Shown here piece by piece: positions 1 to 8,409 of a stretch of DNA of 64,000 nt; within the stretch, counting starts at the first letter, position 1, and each line of letters begins with the position of its first letter. Below the pieces are notes generated by a model. The model ran no database searches, was not told the origin of the DNA, and saw only the letters and a list, made by a program, of their open reading frames with translations. Source of the DNA: Mycobacterium parmense (GTDB taxonomy: Bacteria > Actinomycetota > Actinomycetes > Mycobacteriales > Mycobacteriaceae); contig NZ_AP022614.1 in the NCBI RefSeq assembly GCF_010730575.1, forward strand, positions 3,410,001 through 3,474,000. The letters run 5' to 3'. The translations under genes and the position numbers were made by a program.

Positions 1-800
1 ACGGCGAACGCAATCGCCATGTGGCGCAGCGCCAGCCCGGATTCCTCGGCGAGGGTGGTCAGCTGTTCGACAGCGTCAAGCCGGCGTTCGTCACTGAGAT
101 GCTTGAAGAATGCTGCGCGGCGCAGGTCGGTCCGCTGCTGGCCCTTGCGGGCACGGCCGGTGAGCAGTCCCTGCGCCAGGGGGCTCCACACCAGGATGCC
201 CATCCCATAGCGCTGCGCCACCGGCAGAACCTCGGCCTCGATGCCACGGTCGAGGATCGAGTACGGCGGCTGTTCGCACCGAAACCGTTGCAGTCCGCGC
301 CTGTCGGCCACCCACTGGGCCTCGACCAAGTCCGACGCGGGCATGGTCGAGGAGCCGATGGCTCGGACCTTGCCGCTGCGTATCAGATCCGACAGCACCG
401 ACAGCGTTTCCTCGATGTCGGTGTCGGGGTCGGGCCGGTGGATCTGGTAGAGGTCGATGTAATCGGTCTGCAAGCGGCGCAGCGATTTGTCGACCGATGC
501 CGTGATCCAAAGCCTGGAATTCCCACGCTGGACAGACGCATCTGCCGTCACACGATGGACTTTGGTTGCCAGAACCACGTTGTCACGTCGACCCCTGAGG
601 GCCTTGCCGACGATCTCTTCGGACTCGCCGTCCGAATACGCCGGAGCGGTGTCGATGATGTTGATCCCGGCATCCACGGCCCGATGGACAATCCGGATCG
701 ACTCTTCGTGGTCGGGGTTGCCCATCGCGCCGAACATCATGGCGCCCAACGCGTACGGACTGACCTTGATGCCGGTTCGGCCCAGTGTGCGGTACCGCAT
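1..800 (-). CDS. Aldo/keto reductase (3' end cut by window edge)
   Basis: NAD(P)H-dependent oxidoreductase of the AKR superfamily (TIM barrel). The minus-strand translation starts MRYRTLGRTGIKVSPYALG and shows the catalytic tetrad: Asp and Tyr in DTAPAYSDGES, Lys in LATKVHR, His in YQIHRPDPDTD. The ATG is set by a good Shine-Dalgarno (AGGAG, seven bases upstream). About 266 codons are present and the frame is open to the window edge, so the C-terminus is missing. It is divergent from the MmyB-type regulator at 1017, which probably controls it. The substrate cannot be told from sequence. Confidence 0.9.
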   Translation of the reverse strand, partial: MRYRTLGRTGIKVSPYALGAMMFGAMGNPDHEESIRIVHRAVDAGINIIDTAPAYSDGESEEIVGKALRGRRDNVVLATKVHRVTADASVQRGNSRLWITASVDKSLRRLQTDYIDLYQIHRPDPDTDIEETLSVLSDLIRSGKVRAIGSSTMPASDLVEAQWVADRRGLQRFRCEQPPYSILDRGIEAEVLPVAQRYGMGILVWSPLAQGLLTGRARKGQQRTDLRRAAFFKHLSDERRLDAVEQLTTLAEESGLALRHMAIAFA

Positions 801-966
801 GGTGATCTCCTGGTTCACTAGCTTCGACTCGCTGTCCTTCGAGTGCCGTGCGGCAGGGTCAGGCAGGACAGCCGTACCACATAGCGCGAACCGGCCGAGT
901 TTGCTTTGGTTTGCACGAGGCCAGTGTGGGTCGAACACGGCGGCGCAACCAGGACGCGTACAACCG

Positions 967-981
967 GGGACTGGGAGTCCC
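967..981. promoter_or_regulatory. Inverted repeat, candidate operator
   Basis: GGGACT and AGTCCC form a perfect 6-bp dyad around three G residues, 36 bp before the regulator start and inside the 216-bp divergent region. It is a reasonable binding site for the adjacent XRE/MmyB regulator. It resembles a DosR box, but the spacer is three bases rather than two and the flanks do not fit. Confidence 0.3.
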
Positions 982-1016
982 TGGCTAAGTGCAGACGCCG
1001 TGAGGACAATGGGCGC

Positions 1017-1892
1017 ATGGATCGTGCTGCGCTGGCTGAGTTCCTGCGGCGCCGGCGCGAGGTGATCAGTCCCGCAGACGTGGGACTGTCGCCCGGTGCC
1101 CGCCGCCGCACGACCGGCTTGCGGCGTGAAGAAGTCGCCCAGTTGACGGGCATGTCCGTTGACTACTACAGCCGCCTCGAGCAGGCTCGCAGCACCCAGC
1201 CGTCCACGCAGATGGTCCGCGCGCTCGCCCGCGCACTGCGCCTGACCGACGACGAAACCGACCACCTCTATCGACTGGCCGGCCACGCGGTTCCCGACCG
1301 ATCGGTGCGTTCCCCGCACGTGCGGCCCGCCCTGCTGTTCCTGCTCGATCAGCTGCGCGACGCGGCCGCCTTCGTCTGCTCGGACACCGAGGTCGTGCTT
1401 GCCCAAAACGACATGGCCAAAGCGCTGATGGGCGACATGGCTTCTGGCGACACGGGGCTTGACGCCAGCATGTGCTGGCATTGGTTCACGAATCCACGCT
1501 CCCGTGAAGCGATCCCCCAAGACGAGCACGGCCAACACAGTCGCAGCCGGGTCGCGGATCTACGGGCGGCGTGGGCTCGCCGCCGCACCGATCCCGACAT
1601 GCGCGAACTTGTCGACGGCCTGCTCAAGCACAGCCCCGAATTCGCCGAGTTGTGGGCACGTCACGAGGTGGCGGTACGGCGCATGCAGCGCAAGACCTTC
1701 CTCACACCTGTCGGTCCAATCGCTCTGGACTGCGAAGTGCTTGCGACCACGGACGGCCAGCACCTCGTGGTACTCACGCCGCCGGCCGGGACATCGAGCA
1801 TGGACAGGCTGCGCCTGCTCGCCGTCGTGGGTCGCCAGTCCCTTCAACCGCAACACGACGCTGTCGGCCCGCAGGGCCAGGGCTGTTCTTGA
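1017..1892 (+). CDS. XRE-family regulator with MmyB-like ligand-binding domain
   Basis: Transcription factor of 291 aa. Residues 1-75 hold an XRE helix-turn-helix with the family signature GLRREEVAQLTGMSVDYYSRLE. Residues about 95-285 match the MmyB-like ligand-binding fold (MLTR_LBD type). The ATG giving MDRAALAEFLRRRRE was chosen because this is the usual family N-terminus; an in-frame ATG at 906 would add 37 residues of unrelated composition. Such regulators commonly lie divergent from a dehydrogenase or reductase that they control and are thought to sense a fatty or hydrophobic ligand. Here the divergent gene is an aldo/keto reductase. Confidence 0.85.
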   Translation: MDRAALAEFLRRRREVISPADVGLSPGARRRTTGLRREEVAQLTGMSVDYYSRLEQARSTQPSTQMVRALARALRLTDDETDHLYRLAGHAVPDRSVRSPHVRPALLFLLDQLRDAAAFVCSDTEVVLAQNDMAKALMGDMASGDTGLDASMCWHWFTNPRSREAIPQDEHGQHSRSRVADLRAAWARRRTDPDMRELVDGLLKHSPEFAELWARHEVAVRRMQRKTFLTPVGPIALDCEVLATTDGQHLVVLTPPAGTSSMDRLRLLAVVGRQSLQPQHDAVGPQGQGCS

Positions 1893-1922
1893 ACGCTTTA
1901 AACGACGAAATCGCCGGCCCGG

Positions 1923-3482
1923 TTAGAACGTGTTGACCAGCTTGCGCTGTTCGCCCATCTGGTGCGCCATCGTGTAGTGGTGGTAGTGCATGGCGCACTT
2001 GATCACGCAGATGAACAACAGGCCCGGCTCCGGCCGCCGGCGAACCATGGTGCTCATGCGGCGGCGATAGATCCGGCGCAACTTCGGGTCGGGAATGTTG
2101 TTCATCAGCCGCAGGAACAGGCCGGTCGCCAGGACCGCGTCGACCGACTGCGACTTCCACTTCTGCCACCGGTGCGTGCGCCAGTAGGAGTTGCGGGCGC
2201 GGCTCCAATCGAATTCCCGCCTCAGGAACAGGTTCTCGAGCCGCTCGAAGTAGAACTCGGGCTCGTAGAGGTTCTGCATCAGCTCGATGTACCCGTCGCG
2301 CAGCTCCTCGCGAGTCATGCCCAGCGGAATCACATTGGTGCCATAGACCTGTTCGTCGTCGAGGTCGAGGCGTCCCTCGTGTTCGAGCCGGGCATAGAGC
2401 GGCGTCTTCGGGATGGCCGAGAGCATGCCGACCATCGCGTGCATGATGTCGGTCTGGCGGACGAACTCGTGCTGCGCCTTGAAGATCCGCGCGTCGTCGT
2501 GGTCGAAACCCACGATCATGCCGCACCATACCTCGATCCCCGAGTCCTGCACCTTGCGGACCCGGTCGACGATCGAGCCGCCCTTGCGGACGTTTTGGTA
2601 CTTCTTCGTCTCGCGCAACGATTCCTCGTTCGGGCTCTCGATGCCGATGAAGGCGGTCACGATGTTGGCCGCATCCATCAACTTCATCAGCTCGTCGTCC
2701 TCGGCGAGGTTGAGCGAAACCTCGGTGAAGAACGTGAAGGGGTATCCCTCGGCGGCCTGCCACGCCGCCAGGTCGCGCAGCAACTCCTTGACCGCCACCT
2801 TGTTGCCGATCAGGTTGTCGTCGACGATGAACGCCATCCGCAGGTGCTGCTTACGCATCGCCTCCAGTTCGGCGATCACCTGCGCGCTGGTCTTGAGCCG
2901 CGGCCTGCGGCCGAACGTGACGATGATGTCGCAGAACTCGCACTGGAACGGGCAGCCGCGGCTGAACTGGACGCTGCCGAACAGATAGTTCTTGATCTTC
3001 AGCAGGTCGTAGCGGGGCACCGGCACGGTGGTCATGTCGGTAGCCTCGGTCTGCTCGTAACGACGCCGATGCCGCCCCTGGGCCCATTCGTCGAGGAACA
3101 GCGGCCAGGTCGTTTCCGCTTCGCCGACGAAGATCACGTCGGTCAGGCCGTCGAAGTAGTCCTCTTTCACGCTCACCCACGGTCCCCCGACGACGGTGAA
3201 GACGCCGCGGGCCTTCAGTTCGCGCAGGATCTCGCGCATCCGGGCGCGCTGGACGGTCATGCCGGTGAGCCCGACGATGTCCGCCCGCGCCAGACGGTCG
3301 TAGTCGATCGGCTCGACGTTCTCGTCGAGCAGGGTCACCGAGTGGCCGGCGGGAGTCAGCGCCGCGAGCAGCGGCAGGCAGGCGGTCGGCAGATTGCACT
3401 TCTTGCCGAGCAGTGGCAGCGCATGTTCGAGGCCCCAGTAAGACACCTCGAAGCGAGGGTTGATCAACACGATGTCGGCCAC
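1923..3482 (-). CDS. B12-binding-domain radical SAM protein
   Basis: Protein of 519 aa. Residues 1-140 form a Rossmann-like cobalamin-binding domain (MADIVLINPRFEVSYWG start, VVGGPWVSV, FVGEAE). A radical SAM core follows with the cluster motif CX3CX2C at Cys177, Cys181 and Cys184 (SRGCPFQCEFC). The C-terminal third resembles the DUF4070 region found with the HpnJ/HpnR-type B12 radical SAM proteins. No DXHXXG cobalamin base-off motif is obvious. It probably methylates or rearranges an unactivated carbon, perhaps of a lipid, but the substrate is unknown. The VOC gene at 3589 lies upstream on the same strand, 106 bp away. The C-terminal codons end LVNTF. Confidence 0.85.
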   Translation of the reverse strand: MADIVLINPRFEVSYWGLEHALPLLGKKCNLPTACLPLLAALTPAGHSVTLLDENVEPIDYDRLARADIVGLTGMTVQRARMREILRELKARGVFTVVGGPWVSVKEDYFDGLTDVIFVGEAETTWPLFLDEWAQGRHRRRYEQTEATDMTTVPVPRYDLLKIKNYLFGSVQFSRGCPFQCEFCDIIVTFGRRPRLKTSAQVIAELEAMRKQHLRMAFIVDDNLIGNKVAVKELLRDLAAWQAAEGYPFTFFTEVSLNLAEDDELMKLMDAANIVTAFIGIESPNEESLRETKKYQNVRKGGSIVDRVRKVQDSGIEVWCGMIVGFDHDDARIFKAQHEFVRQTDIMHAMVGMLSAIPKTPLYARLEHEGRLDLDDEQVYGTNVIPLGMTREELRDGYIELMQNLYEPEFYFERLENLFLRREFDWSRARNSYWRTHRWQKWKSQSVDAVLATGLFLRLMNNIPDPKLRRIYRRRMSTMVRRRPEPGLLFICVIKCAMHYHHYTMAHQMGEQRKLVNTF

Positions 3483-3588
3483 GAGCGCCTGCCCAGTTCG
3501 TCCGACGGCGCCCCCATCGCCGGTGTGGATACGGTCCGTACGATCCTAATCCGCGATCGACGATACCGACCAACCGGATATCGGGGCG

Positions 3589-3942
3589 CTAGCGTGCCAG
3601 CGGTCTGTAGAAGACGACGCCGTTGCCCTTGTTGTCATAGACGACGGCACGGCGCTCGTGCGCGTCGTCGTACGGACCCCTCACGATGCCGCCGCCGCTG
3701 GCCTCGACGGCCCTGGCGGCGGCGTCGACGTCCGCGGTCTTGATGCCGACGACGATCTGCCCGGGCATCGGATGGTCCACCTCGGTCGCCAGCGCCAGCG
3801 TGACGGGCCCGCCGTCGAGGGCGGCGAAGTGGGCCCCGTCGCGGAACTTCAGCGACATCCCCAGCGTCTGGCTGTAGAAACTGATCGACTCGTCCAGGTC
3901 GTCGGTCGACAAGATGACCATCTTCACTTCGTGGTCGGTCAC
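3589..3942 (-). CDS. VOC-fold (glyoxalase/bleomycin-resistance) protein
   Basis: Small protein of 117 aa with a vicinal-oxygen-chelate beta-alpha-beta-beta-beta fold: MVILSTDDLDESISFYSQTL at the N-terminus and VVYDNKGNGVVFYRP at the C-terminus. One protein carries a single VOC module, so two would pair to form an active site. The reaction is unknown. It lies between the methyltransferase pair and the radical SAM gene, all on the minus strand, 33 bp from the former, and may be cotranscribed. Confidence 0.8.
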   Translation of the reverse strand: MTDHEVKMVILSTDDLDESISFYSQTLGMSLKFRDGAHFAALDGGPVTLALATEVDHPMPGQIVVGIKTADVDAAARAVEASGGGIVRGPYDDAHERRAVVYDNKGNGVVFYRPLAR

Positions 3943-3975
3943 GGCTGACTCCTTCGGCTGCGCCCCGGCGAGATC

Positions 3976-4917
3976 CTAGATCCGCTCGGCGGCCACGAAC
4001 AGGTTCCCCGGCACCGTGTCCCTCACCTGTTCGGGTGCCGGGCGGCCGTAGCCCGCCATCAGCTCGTCGGACGGCGTCACCGTCACGTCCCAGCCGTGCC
4101 GCCGGAACCAGTCCCCGACGTCCTCGCGCTCCTCGAAGTACCACAGCTCGTCGGTCCGCGGGACCTCGCGACCCGGGTCGACCTTGGCCATCACGGCGCG
4201 GATCCGGTCCATCCGCGCGCGGCGCTTCTCGCGAAACTCCGGTTCCAGGAAGTTCGGCCCCAGCGCTTCCACGGCGACGCGGCTGCCGGGGACGGTCAGC
4301 CCCTGCACGCGCTCGAACAACAGCTCCTGCGCAGCGGCGGGCAGGTACGGCATCAGCCCCTCGGCCGACCAGACACTGGGCGCCGAGTCGTCAAAACCGG
4401 CCTGCCGCAACGCCGCCGGCCAGTCGTGACGTAGGTCGACGGGCACGGCGATCCGGCGGCAGGCCGGCTCGGCGCCGTGCGCGGCCAGGGTCGAGACCTT
4501 GAAGTCCAGGACCCGAGGCTGGTCGAGCTCGTAGACGGTGACGCCGTCCGGCCAGTCCAGCCGCCACGCCCGCGCGTCCAGACCGGACGCCAGGATCACC
4601 GCCTGACGGATACCCGCGCGCGTCGCATCGGCGAAGAAGCTGTCGAAGAACTTTGTGCGCGAGGCCATGTAGCCGACCATCGACTGCATCTGCAGCGGCA
4701 GCTCGGGTTCGGCTTCGACGACCTCGGCGGGCAGCTGCCCGCCGGCGTGCCAGTTCCACACCCCCTCGCCTGCGGCGTCGAGGAAGACCTGCGCGAACGG
4801 GTCGGTGATCAAAGGATTTTCGCTGCGCGTCTCCGCGGCGCGCGCCGACGCCACGCCGAGCGCCGTCGCGCCCACGCTCTCGGTGATCTCCCAGCTGTCG
4901 TTGTCCGTCCTCGCCAT
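3976..4917 (-). CDS. LCM/TIGR00027-family SAM methyltransferase, copy 1
   Basis: Methyltransferase of 313 aa in the family that is greatly expanded in mycobacteria. The SAM-binding region is [17 protein letters not shown] followed by [13 protein letters not shown], and the family C-terminal motif [14 protein letters not shown] is present. The N-terminus [20 protein letters not shown] is almost the same as that of the next gene upstream, with which it forms a head-to-tail tandem. The ATG lies only three bases after the upstream stop, so translation is probably coupled. The methyl acceptor is unknown. Confidence 0.88.
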   Translation of the reverse strand: MARTDNDSWEITESVGATALGVASARAAETRSENPLITDPFAQVFLDAAGEGVWNWHAGGQLPAEVVEAEPELPLQMQSMVGYMASRTKFFDSFFADATRAGIRQAVILASGLDARAWRLDWPDGVTVYELDQPRVLDFKVSTLAAHGAEPACRRIAVPVDLRHDWPAALRQAGFDDSAPSVWSAEGLMPYLPAAAQELLFERVQGLTVPGSRVAVEALGPNFLEPEFREKRRARMDRIRAVMAKVDPGREVPRTDELWYFEEREDVGDWFRRHGWDVTVTPSDELMAGYGRPAPEQVRDTVPGNLFVAAERI

Positions 4918-4920
4918 GGC

Positions 4921-5865
4921 CTAGCCCTCCCGCCGCGCCGACACGAACAGCGTCCGCGGGGCGGCGTCTTCGACGCCGGTGGGCGGCCTGCGGTCGTAGC
5001 CTGCCATCAGCTCCTCGGCCGGAGTGACCGTCGCATCCCAGCCGTGGCGGCGCAGCCAGTCGCCGACGTCTTCGCGCTCCTCGAAGTACCAGAGGTCGGT
5101 GACGTCGGGGATCTCCCGGTCCGGCTCCAGCTCGGCCATCACCTCGCGAAGCTGCTGCATCGTCTCGCGCTGCTTGTCCAGGGCCGCCTCGTCGAGGAAG
5201 TCCGGGCCGGGCGCCTCCACCGCTATCCGGCTGCCGGCGGCGCCGAGCGCCTGCACGCGCTCGAAGAGCTGCTCCTGGGCCGCCGCGGGCAGGAAGGGGA
5301 GCAGGCCCTCGGCCGACCAGGCGCTGGGCGCCGACGCGTCAAACCCGGCCTCGCGCAGGGCGGCGGGCCAGTCGTGCCGCAGGTCGACCGGAACGCTGAC
5401 CAGGTTGCAGGTCGGTTGCGCGCCCTGCTCGCGCAGCGTCGAGGCCTTGAAATCCAGCACCCGCGGCTGGTCGAGTTCGAAGACGGTGACGCCGTCCGGC
5501 CAGTCCAGCCGCCACGCCCGCGAGTCGAGGCCCGCCGCCAGGATCACCACTTGGCGAACGCCCGCGCGGGCTGCGTCGAGGAAGAAGGAGTCGAAGAACG
5601 CGGTCCGCGCGGCCATGTAGTCGACCATCCCCTGCATGCGCGGCTTCAGGTCCGGCTGGGCCTCGGTGATCGGGGCGGGCAGGTTCGGGGCCCCGAACCA
5701 GCTCCACATGCCCTCCCCGACGGCGTTGAGGAACACGCGCGCAAACGGGTCGCTGATCAACGGGTTGTCGCTCTCGGTCTCCGCCGCGCGGGCCGCCGCG
5801 ACGCCCAGGGCCGTCGCGCCCACGCTCTCGGTGATCTCCCAGCTGTCGTCGTCAGTTCTCGCCAT
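4921..5865 (-). CDS. LCM/TIGR00027-family SAM methyltransferase, copy 2
   Basis: Paralogue of the gene just downstream, 314 aa, with the same SAM-binding signature ([29 protein letters not shown]) and C-terminal [18 protein letters not shown]. The ATG giving [16 protein letters not shown] was chosen because it aligns with the paralogue and has GGAGGG seven bases upstream; an in-frame start nine codons further out would lack support. The two copies differ through the substrate-facing middle part, so they may accept different substrates. It is divergent from the large membrane protein at 5983. Confidence 0.88.
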   Translation of the reverse strand: MARTDDDSWEITESVGATALGVAAARAAETESDNPLISDPFARVFLNAVGEGMWSWFGAPNLPAPITEAQPDLKPRMQGMVDYMAARTAFFDSFFLDAARAGVRQVVILAAGLDSRAWRLDWPDGVTVFELDQPRVLDFKASTLREQGAQPTCNLVSVPVDLRHDWPAALREAGFDASAPSAWSAEGLLPFLPAAAQEQLFERVQALGAAGSRIAVEAPGPDFLDEAALDKQRETMQQLREVMAELEPDREIPDVTDLWYFEEREDVGDWLRRHGWDATVTPAEELMAGYDRRPPTGVEDAAPRTLFVSARREG

Positions 5866-5982
5866 GCTCAGGCCCTCCCATTTCGCTAGCACGCCTACCT
5901 ATGCGACCCTACGCGCGCGATCTGTGGGCGAGCTGTCGGAAGAATCGCGATCCGGTTAACTTGTCGGCGAGCCGCTGCAGCG

Positions 5983-8391
5983 GTGCCGACGGATCCGAGG
6001 GATCGTTACACCATGCGAGTTGACGGGCGTGAGATCAGCGTGTCCGGCAATCTCTTGCAGCCACTGACCCGGCGCACCAACGACATCCTGCGGCTGATCC
6101 TGGCCGGGGTCTTCCTGGCGGTGGTGGTCACGAGTTCGCTGATCACCCGTCCCGAGTGGGTGGCCCTCGAGAAATCCGTCTCGCAGATCGTGGGGGTCCT
6201 CTCGCCCACCCAGGCCGACCTGGTGTACCTGATCTACGGGTTCGCGATCGTCGCGCTGCCGTTCGTGATCCTCATCGGTTTGATCGTCGCCGGACAGTGG
6301 AAGATGCTGGGCGCGTACGCAGCTGCCGGCCTGATCGCCGTCTTGCTGCTGTCGGTCAGCGGCAGCCACCTCTCGGCGCCCCGATGGCACTTCGACATCC
6401 CCGACCGGCTCAGCACGCTGCCCGCCCAGTTCCTCGACGACCCGCGCTGGATCGCGATGCTGGCCGCGGTGCTGACCGTTTCGGGCCCGTGGCTGCCGGC
6501 ACGCTGGCGACGCTGGTGGTGGGCGCTGCTGCTGGCCTTCGTTCCCATCCACCTCGTGGTGAGCGCGATCGTGCCGGCCCGCTCGCTGGTGGGCCTGGCG
6601 GTCGGGTGGGTGGTCGGTGCCCTGGTGGTGCTGGTGGTCGGCACACCCGCGCTCGAGGTGCCCCTGGACGCCGCCGTGCGCGCGATGGCCAGACGCGAGT
6701 TCCTCGTCTCGGGCCTGACCGTGGTCCGCCCGGCCGGGCGTGGACCGCTGGTGCTGCGGGCCGGATGCGAGGATCCCGAATCCTCGGCGATGATCGAGCT
6801 CTATGGCCCGCACCAGCGCAGCCGCGGCACGCTGCGCCAGCTCAGGAGCAAGCTGTTCCTGCGCGACGCCGAGACCGCCCCCCTGGTGACCTCCATGCGC
6901 CGCGCCGTGGAGCATCGGGCCCTGATGGCGATCGCCATCGGCGACCTGGGAGTGGCGAACACATCGACGATCGCGGTCGCCACGCTGGACCGCGGCTGGA
7001 TGCTCTACGCGCACAAGCCCCCTCGCGGCACGTCACTGCGCGAACGCACCGAGACGACGCCGGTGGAGAAGGTGTGGGAGGGGCTGCGGACGCTCAGCGA
7101 CCAGCAGATCGCGCACGGTGACCTGCGCGGCCGGCACATCACCGTCGACGACGGGGCCGTGCTGTTCGGCGGCTTCGGCAGCGCCGAATACGGCGCCACC
7201 GACGCCCAGCTCCAGTCCGACGTGGCGCAGCTGCTGGTGACGACGTCCGCCCTGTACGACCCGAAGTCGGCGGTGGCCGCCGCGATCGACGTGTTCGGCA
7301 AGGACACCATCCTGACCGCTTCGAGGCGGTTGACGAAAATTGCCGTGCCCAAACCGATTCGGAAGTCGATCTCCGGAGCGTCGGCGGTGATCTCGGCCGC
7401 CCGTTCGGAGGTCAAGCGGCAGACGGGCGCGGACCAGATCAAGACCCAGACCGTCACGAGGTTCACCCGCGGCCAGATCATCCAGCTGGTGCTGTTCGGG
7501 GCGTTGGTCTACGTCGCGTACCCGTTCATCAGCACCGCGCCGACGTTCGTCTCGCAGATCAGAAACGCCGACTGGTGGTGGGCGCTGCTGGGCCTGGCGG
7601 TGTCGGCGCTGACCTACGTGGGCGCGGCGGCCGCCCTGTGGGCCAGCGCCGACGAGAAGGTCGATTTCTGGAAGCTGTCGATTGCGCAGGTGGCCAACAC
7701 CTTCGCCGCGACCACCACGCCGGCCGGCGTCGGCGGGCTGGCGCTCAGCACGCGCTACCTGCAGAAGGGCGGCGGCCTGACCGCGATGCGGGCCACCACC
7801 GCGGTGGCCCTGCAACAGTCCGTGCAGGTGATCATGCACCTGGCGCTGTTGATCCTGTTCAGCACCGTCGCGGGCGCGTCGGCGGACGTCTCGCACTTCG
7901 TTCCCAGCGCAACGCTGCTCTACCTGATCGCGGGTGTGGCGCTGGGCATCGTCGGCACCTTCCTGTTCGTCCCCAAACTGCGGCGCTGGCTGGCCACGGA
8001 CGTGCGCCCGAAGCTCAAGGAGCTCGCGGGCGACCTGCTCGAGGTCGCCCGCGAGCCGCAGCGACTGGGCCTGATCGTGTTGGGCTGTGTCGGAACCACT
8101 CTCGGTGCGGCGCTGGCCCTGTGGTCCAGCGTCGAGGCTTTCGGCGGGGGCGCGACATTCGTCACCGCCACCGTGGTGACGATGGTTGGCGGAACGCTGG
8201 CGTCCGCCGCGCCGACGCCCGGCGGCGTCGGCGCGGTCGAAGCGGCCCTGATCGGTGGGCTGGCCGCCTTCGGCGTCCCCGCGGCCGTCGGGGTTCCGTC
8301 GGTGCTGCTCTACCGGGTGCTCACCTGCTGGCTGCCGGTGTTCGTCGGCTGGCCCGTGATGCGGTGGCTCACCAAGAACGAGATGGTGTGA
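5983..8391 (+). CDS. LPG-synthase/flippase-like membrane protein with kinase-like middle domain
   Basis: Large integral membrane protein, 802 aa from GTG; an ATG ten codons later (6013) is also possible. Residues about 35-222 hold some six membrane segments. Residues about 240-430 are soluble and resemble an APH/RIO-type kinase: AHGDLRGRHITVDDGAVLF at 377 onward carries the HGDL catalytic-loop motif, but the metal-binding DFG is replaced by GFG (397-399). Residues from about 490 form a second membrane half like the lysylphosphatidylglycerol synthase transmembrane/YbhN (MprF flippase) family, with ATTTPAGVGGLALSTRYLQ and ASAAPTPGGVGAVEAAL. There is no MprF-type aminoacyl-transferase domain. 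A lipid flippase or exporter is plausible. Confidence 0.75.
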   Translation: MPTDPRDRYTMRVDGREISVSGNLLQPLTRRTNDILRLILAGVFLAVVVTSSLITRPEWVALEKSVSQIVGVLSPTQADLVYLIYGFAIVALPFVILIGLIVAGQWKMLGAYAAAGLIAVLLLSVSGSHLSAPRWHFDIPDRLSTLPAQFLDDPRWIAMLAAVLTVSGPWLPARWRRWWWALLLAFVPIHLVVSAIVPARSLVGLAVGWVVGALVVLVVGTPALEVPLDAAVRAMARREFLVSGLTVVRPAGRGPLVLRAGCEDPESSAMIELYGPHQRSRGTLRQLRSKLFLRDAETAPLVTSMRRAVEHRALMAIAIGDLGVANTSTIAVATLDRGWMLYAHKPPRGTSLRERTETTPVEKVWEGLRTLSDQQIAHGDLRGRHITVDDGAVLFGGFGSAEYGATDAQLQSDVAQLLVTTSALYDPKSAVAAAIDVFGKDTILTASRRLTKIAVPKPIRKSISGASAVISAARSEVKRQTGADQIKTQTVTRFTRGQIIQLVLFGALVYVAYPFISTAPTFVSQIRNADWWWALLGLAVSALTYVGAAAALWASADEKVDFWKLSIAQVANTFAATTTPAGVGGLALSTRYLQKGGGLTAMRATTAVALQQSVQVIMHLALLILFSTVAGASADVSHFVPSATLLYLIAGVALGIVGTFLFVPKLRRWLATDVRPKLKELAGDLLEVAREPQRLGLIVLGCVGTTLGAALALWSSVEAFGGGATFVTATVVTMVGGTLASAAPTPGGVGAVEAALIGGLAAFGVPAAVGVPSVLLYRVLTCWLPVFVGWPVMRWLTKNEMV

Positions 8392-8409
8392 GCCGCAGGG
8401 ATTTCCGGG

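Noticed and set aside
967..981. DosR-like GGGACT...AGTCCC dyad
   Set aside because: DosR boxes need a two-base spacer and fixed flanks; here the spacer is three bases. Kept only as a possible operator of the adjacent regulator.
1928..1935. AACGTGTT, a KstR-like half-site pair
   Set aside because: It lies inside the last codons of the radical SAM gene (LVNTF), far from any promoter, and the outer A of the pattern is missing.
1962..3743. Long open frame (593 codons) antisense to the radical SAM gene
   Set aside because: Its translation is low-complexity (His, Arg, Val and Asp rich) and mirrors the codon use of the real gene; it has no domain. Similar long antisense frames over the FAAL gene, the EphD-like gene and the Rv0552-like gene were rejected for the same reason.
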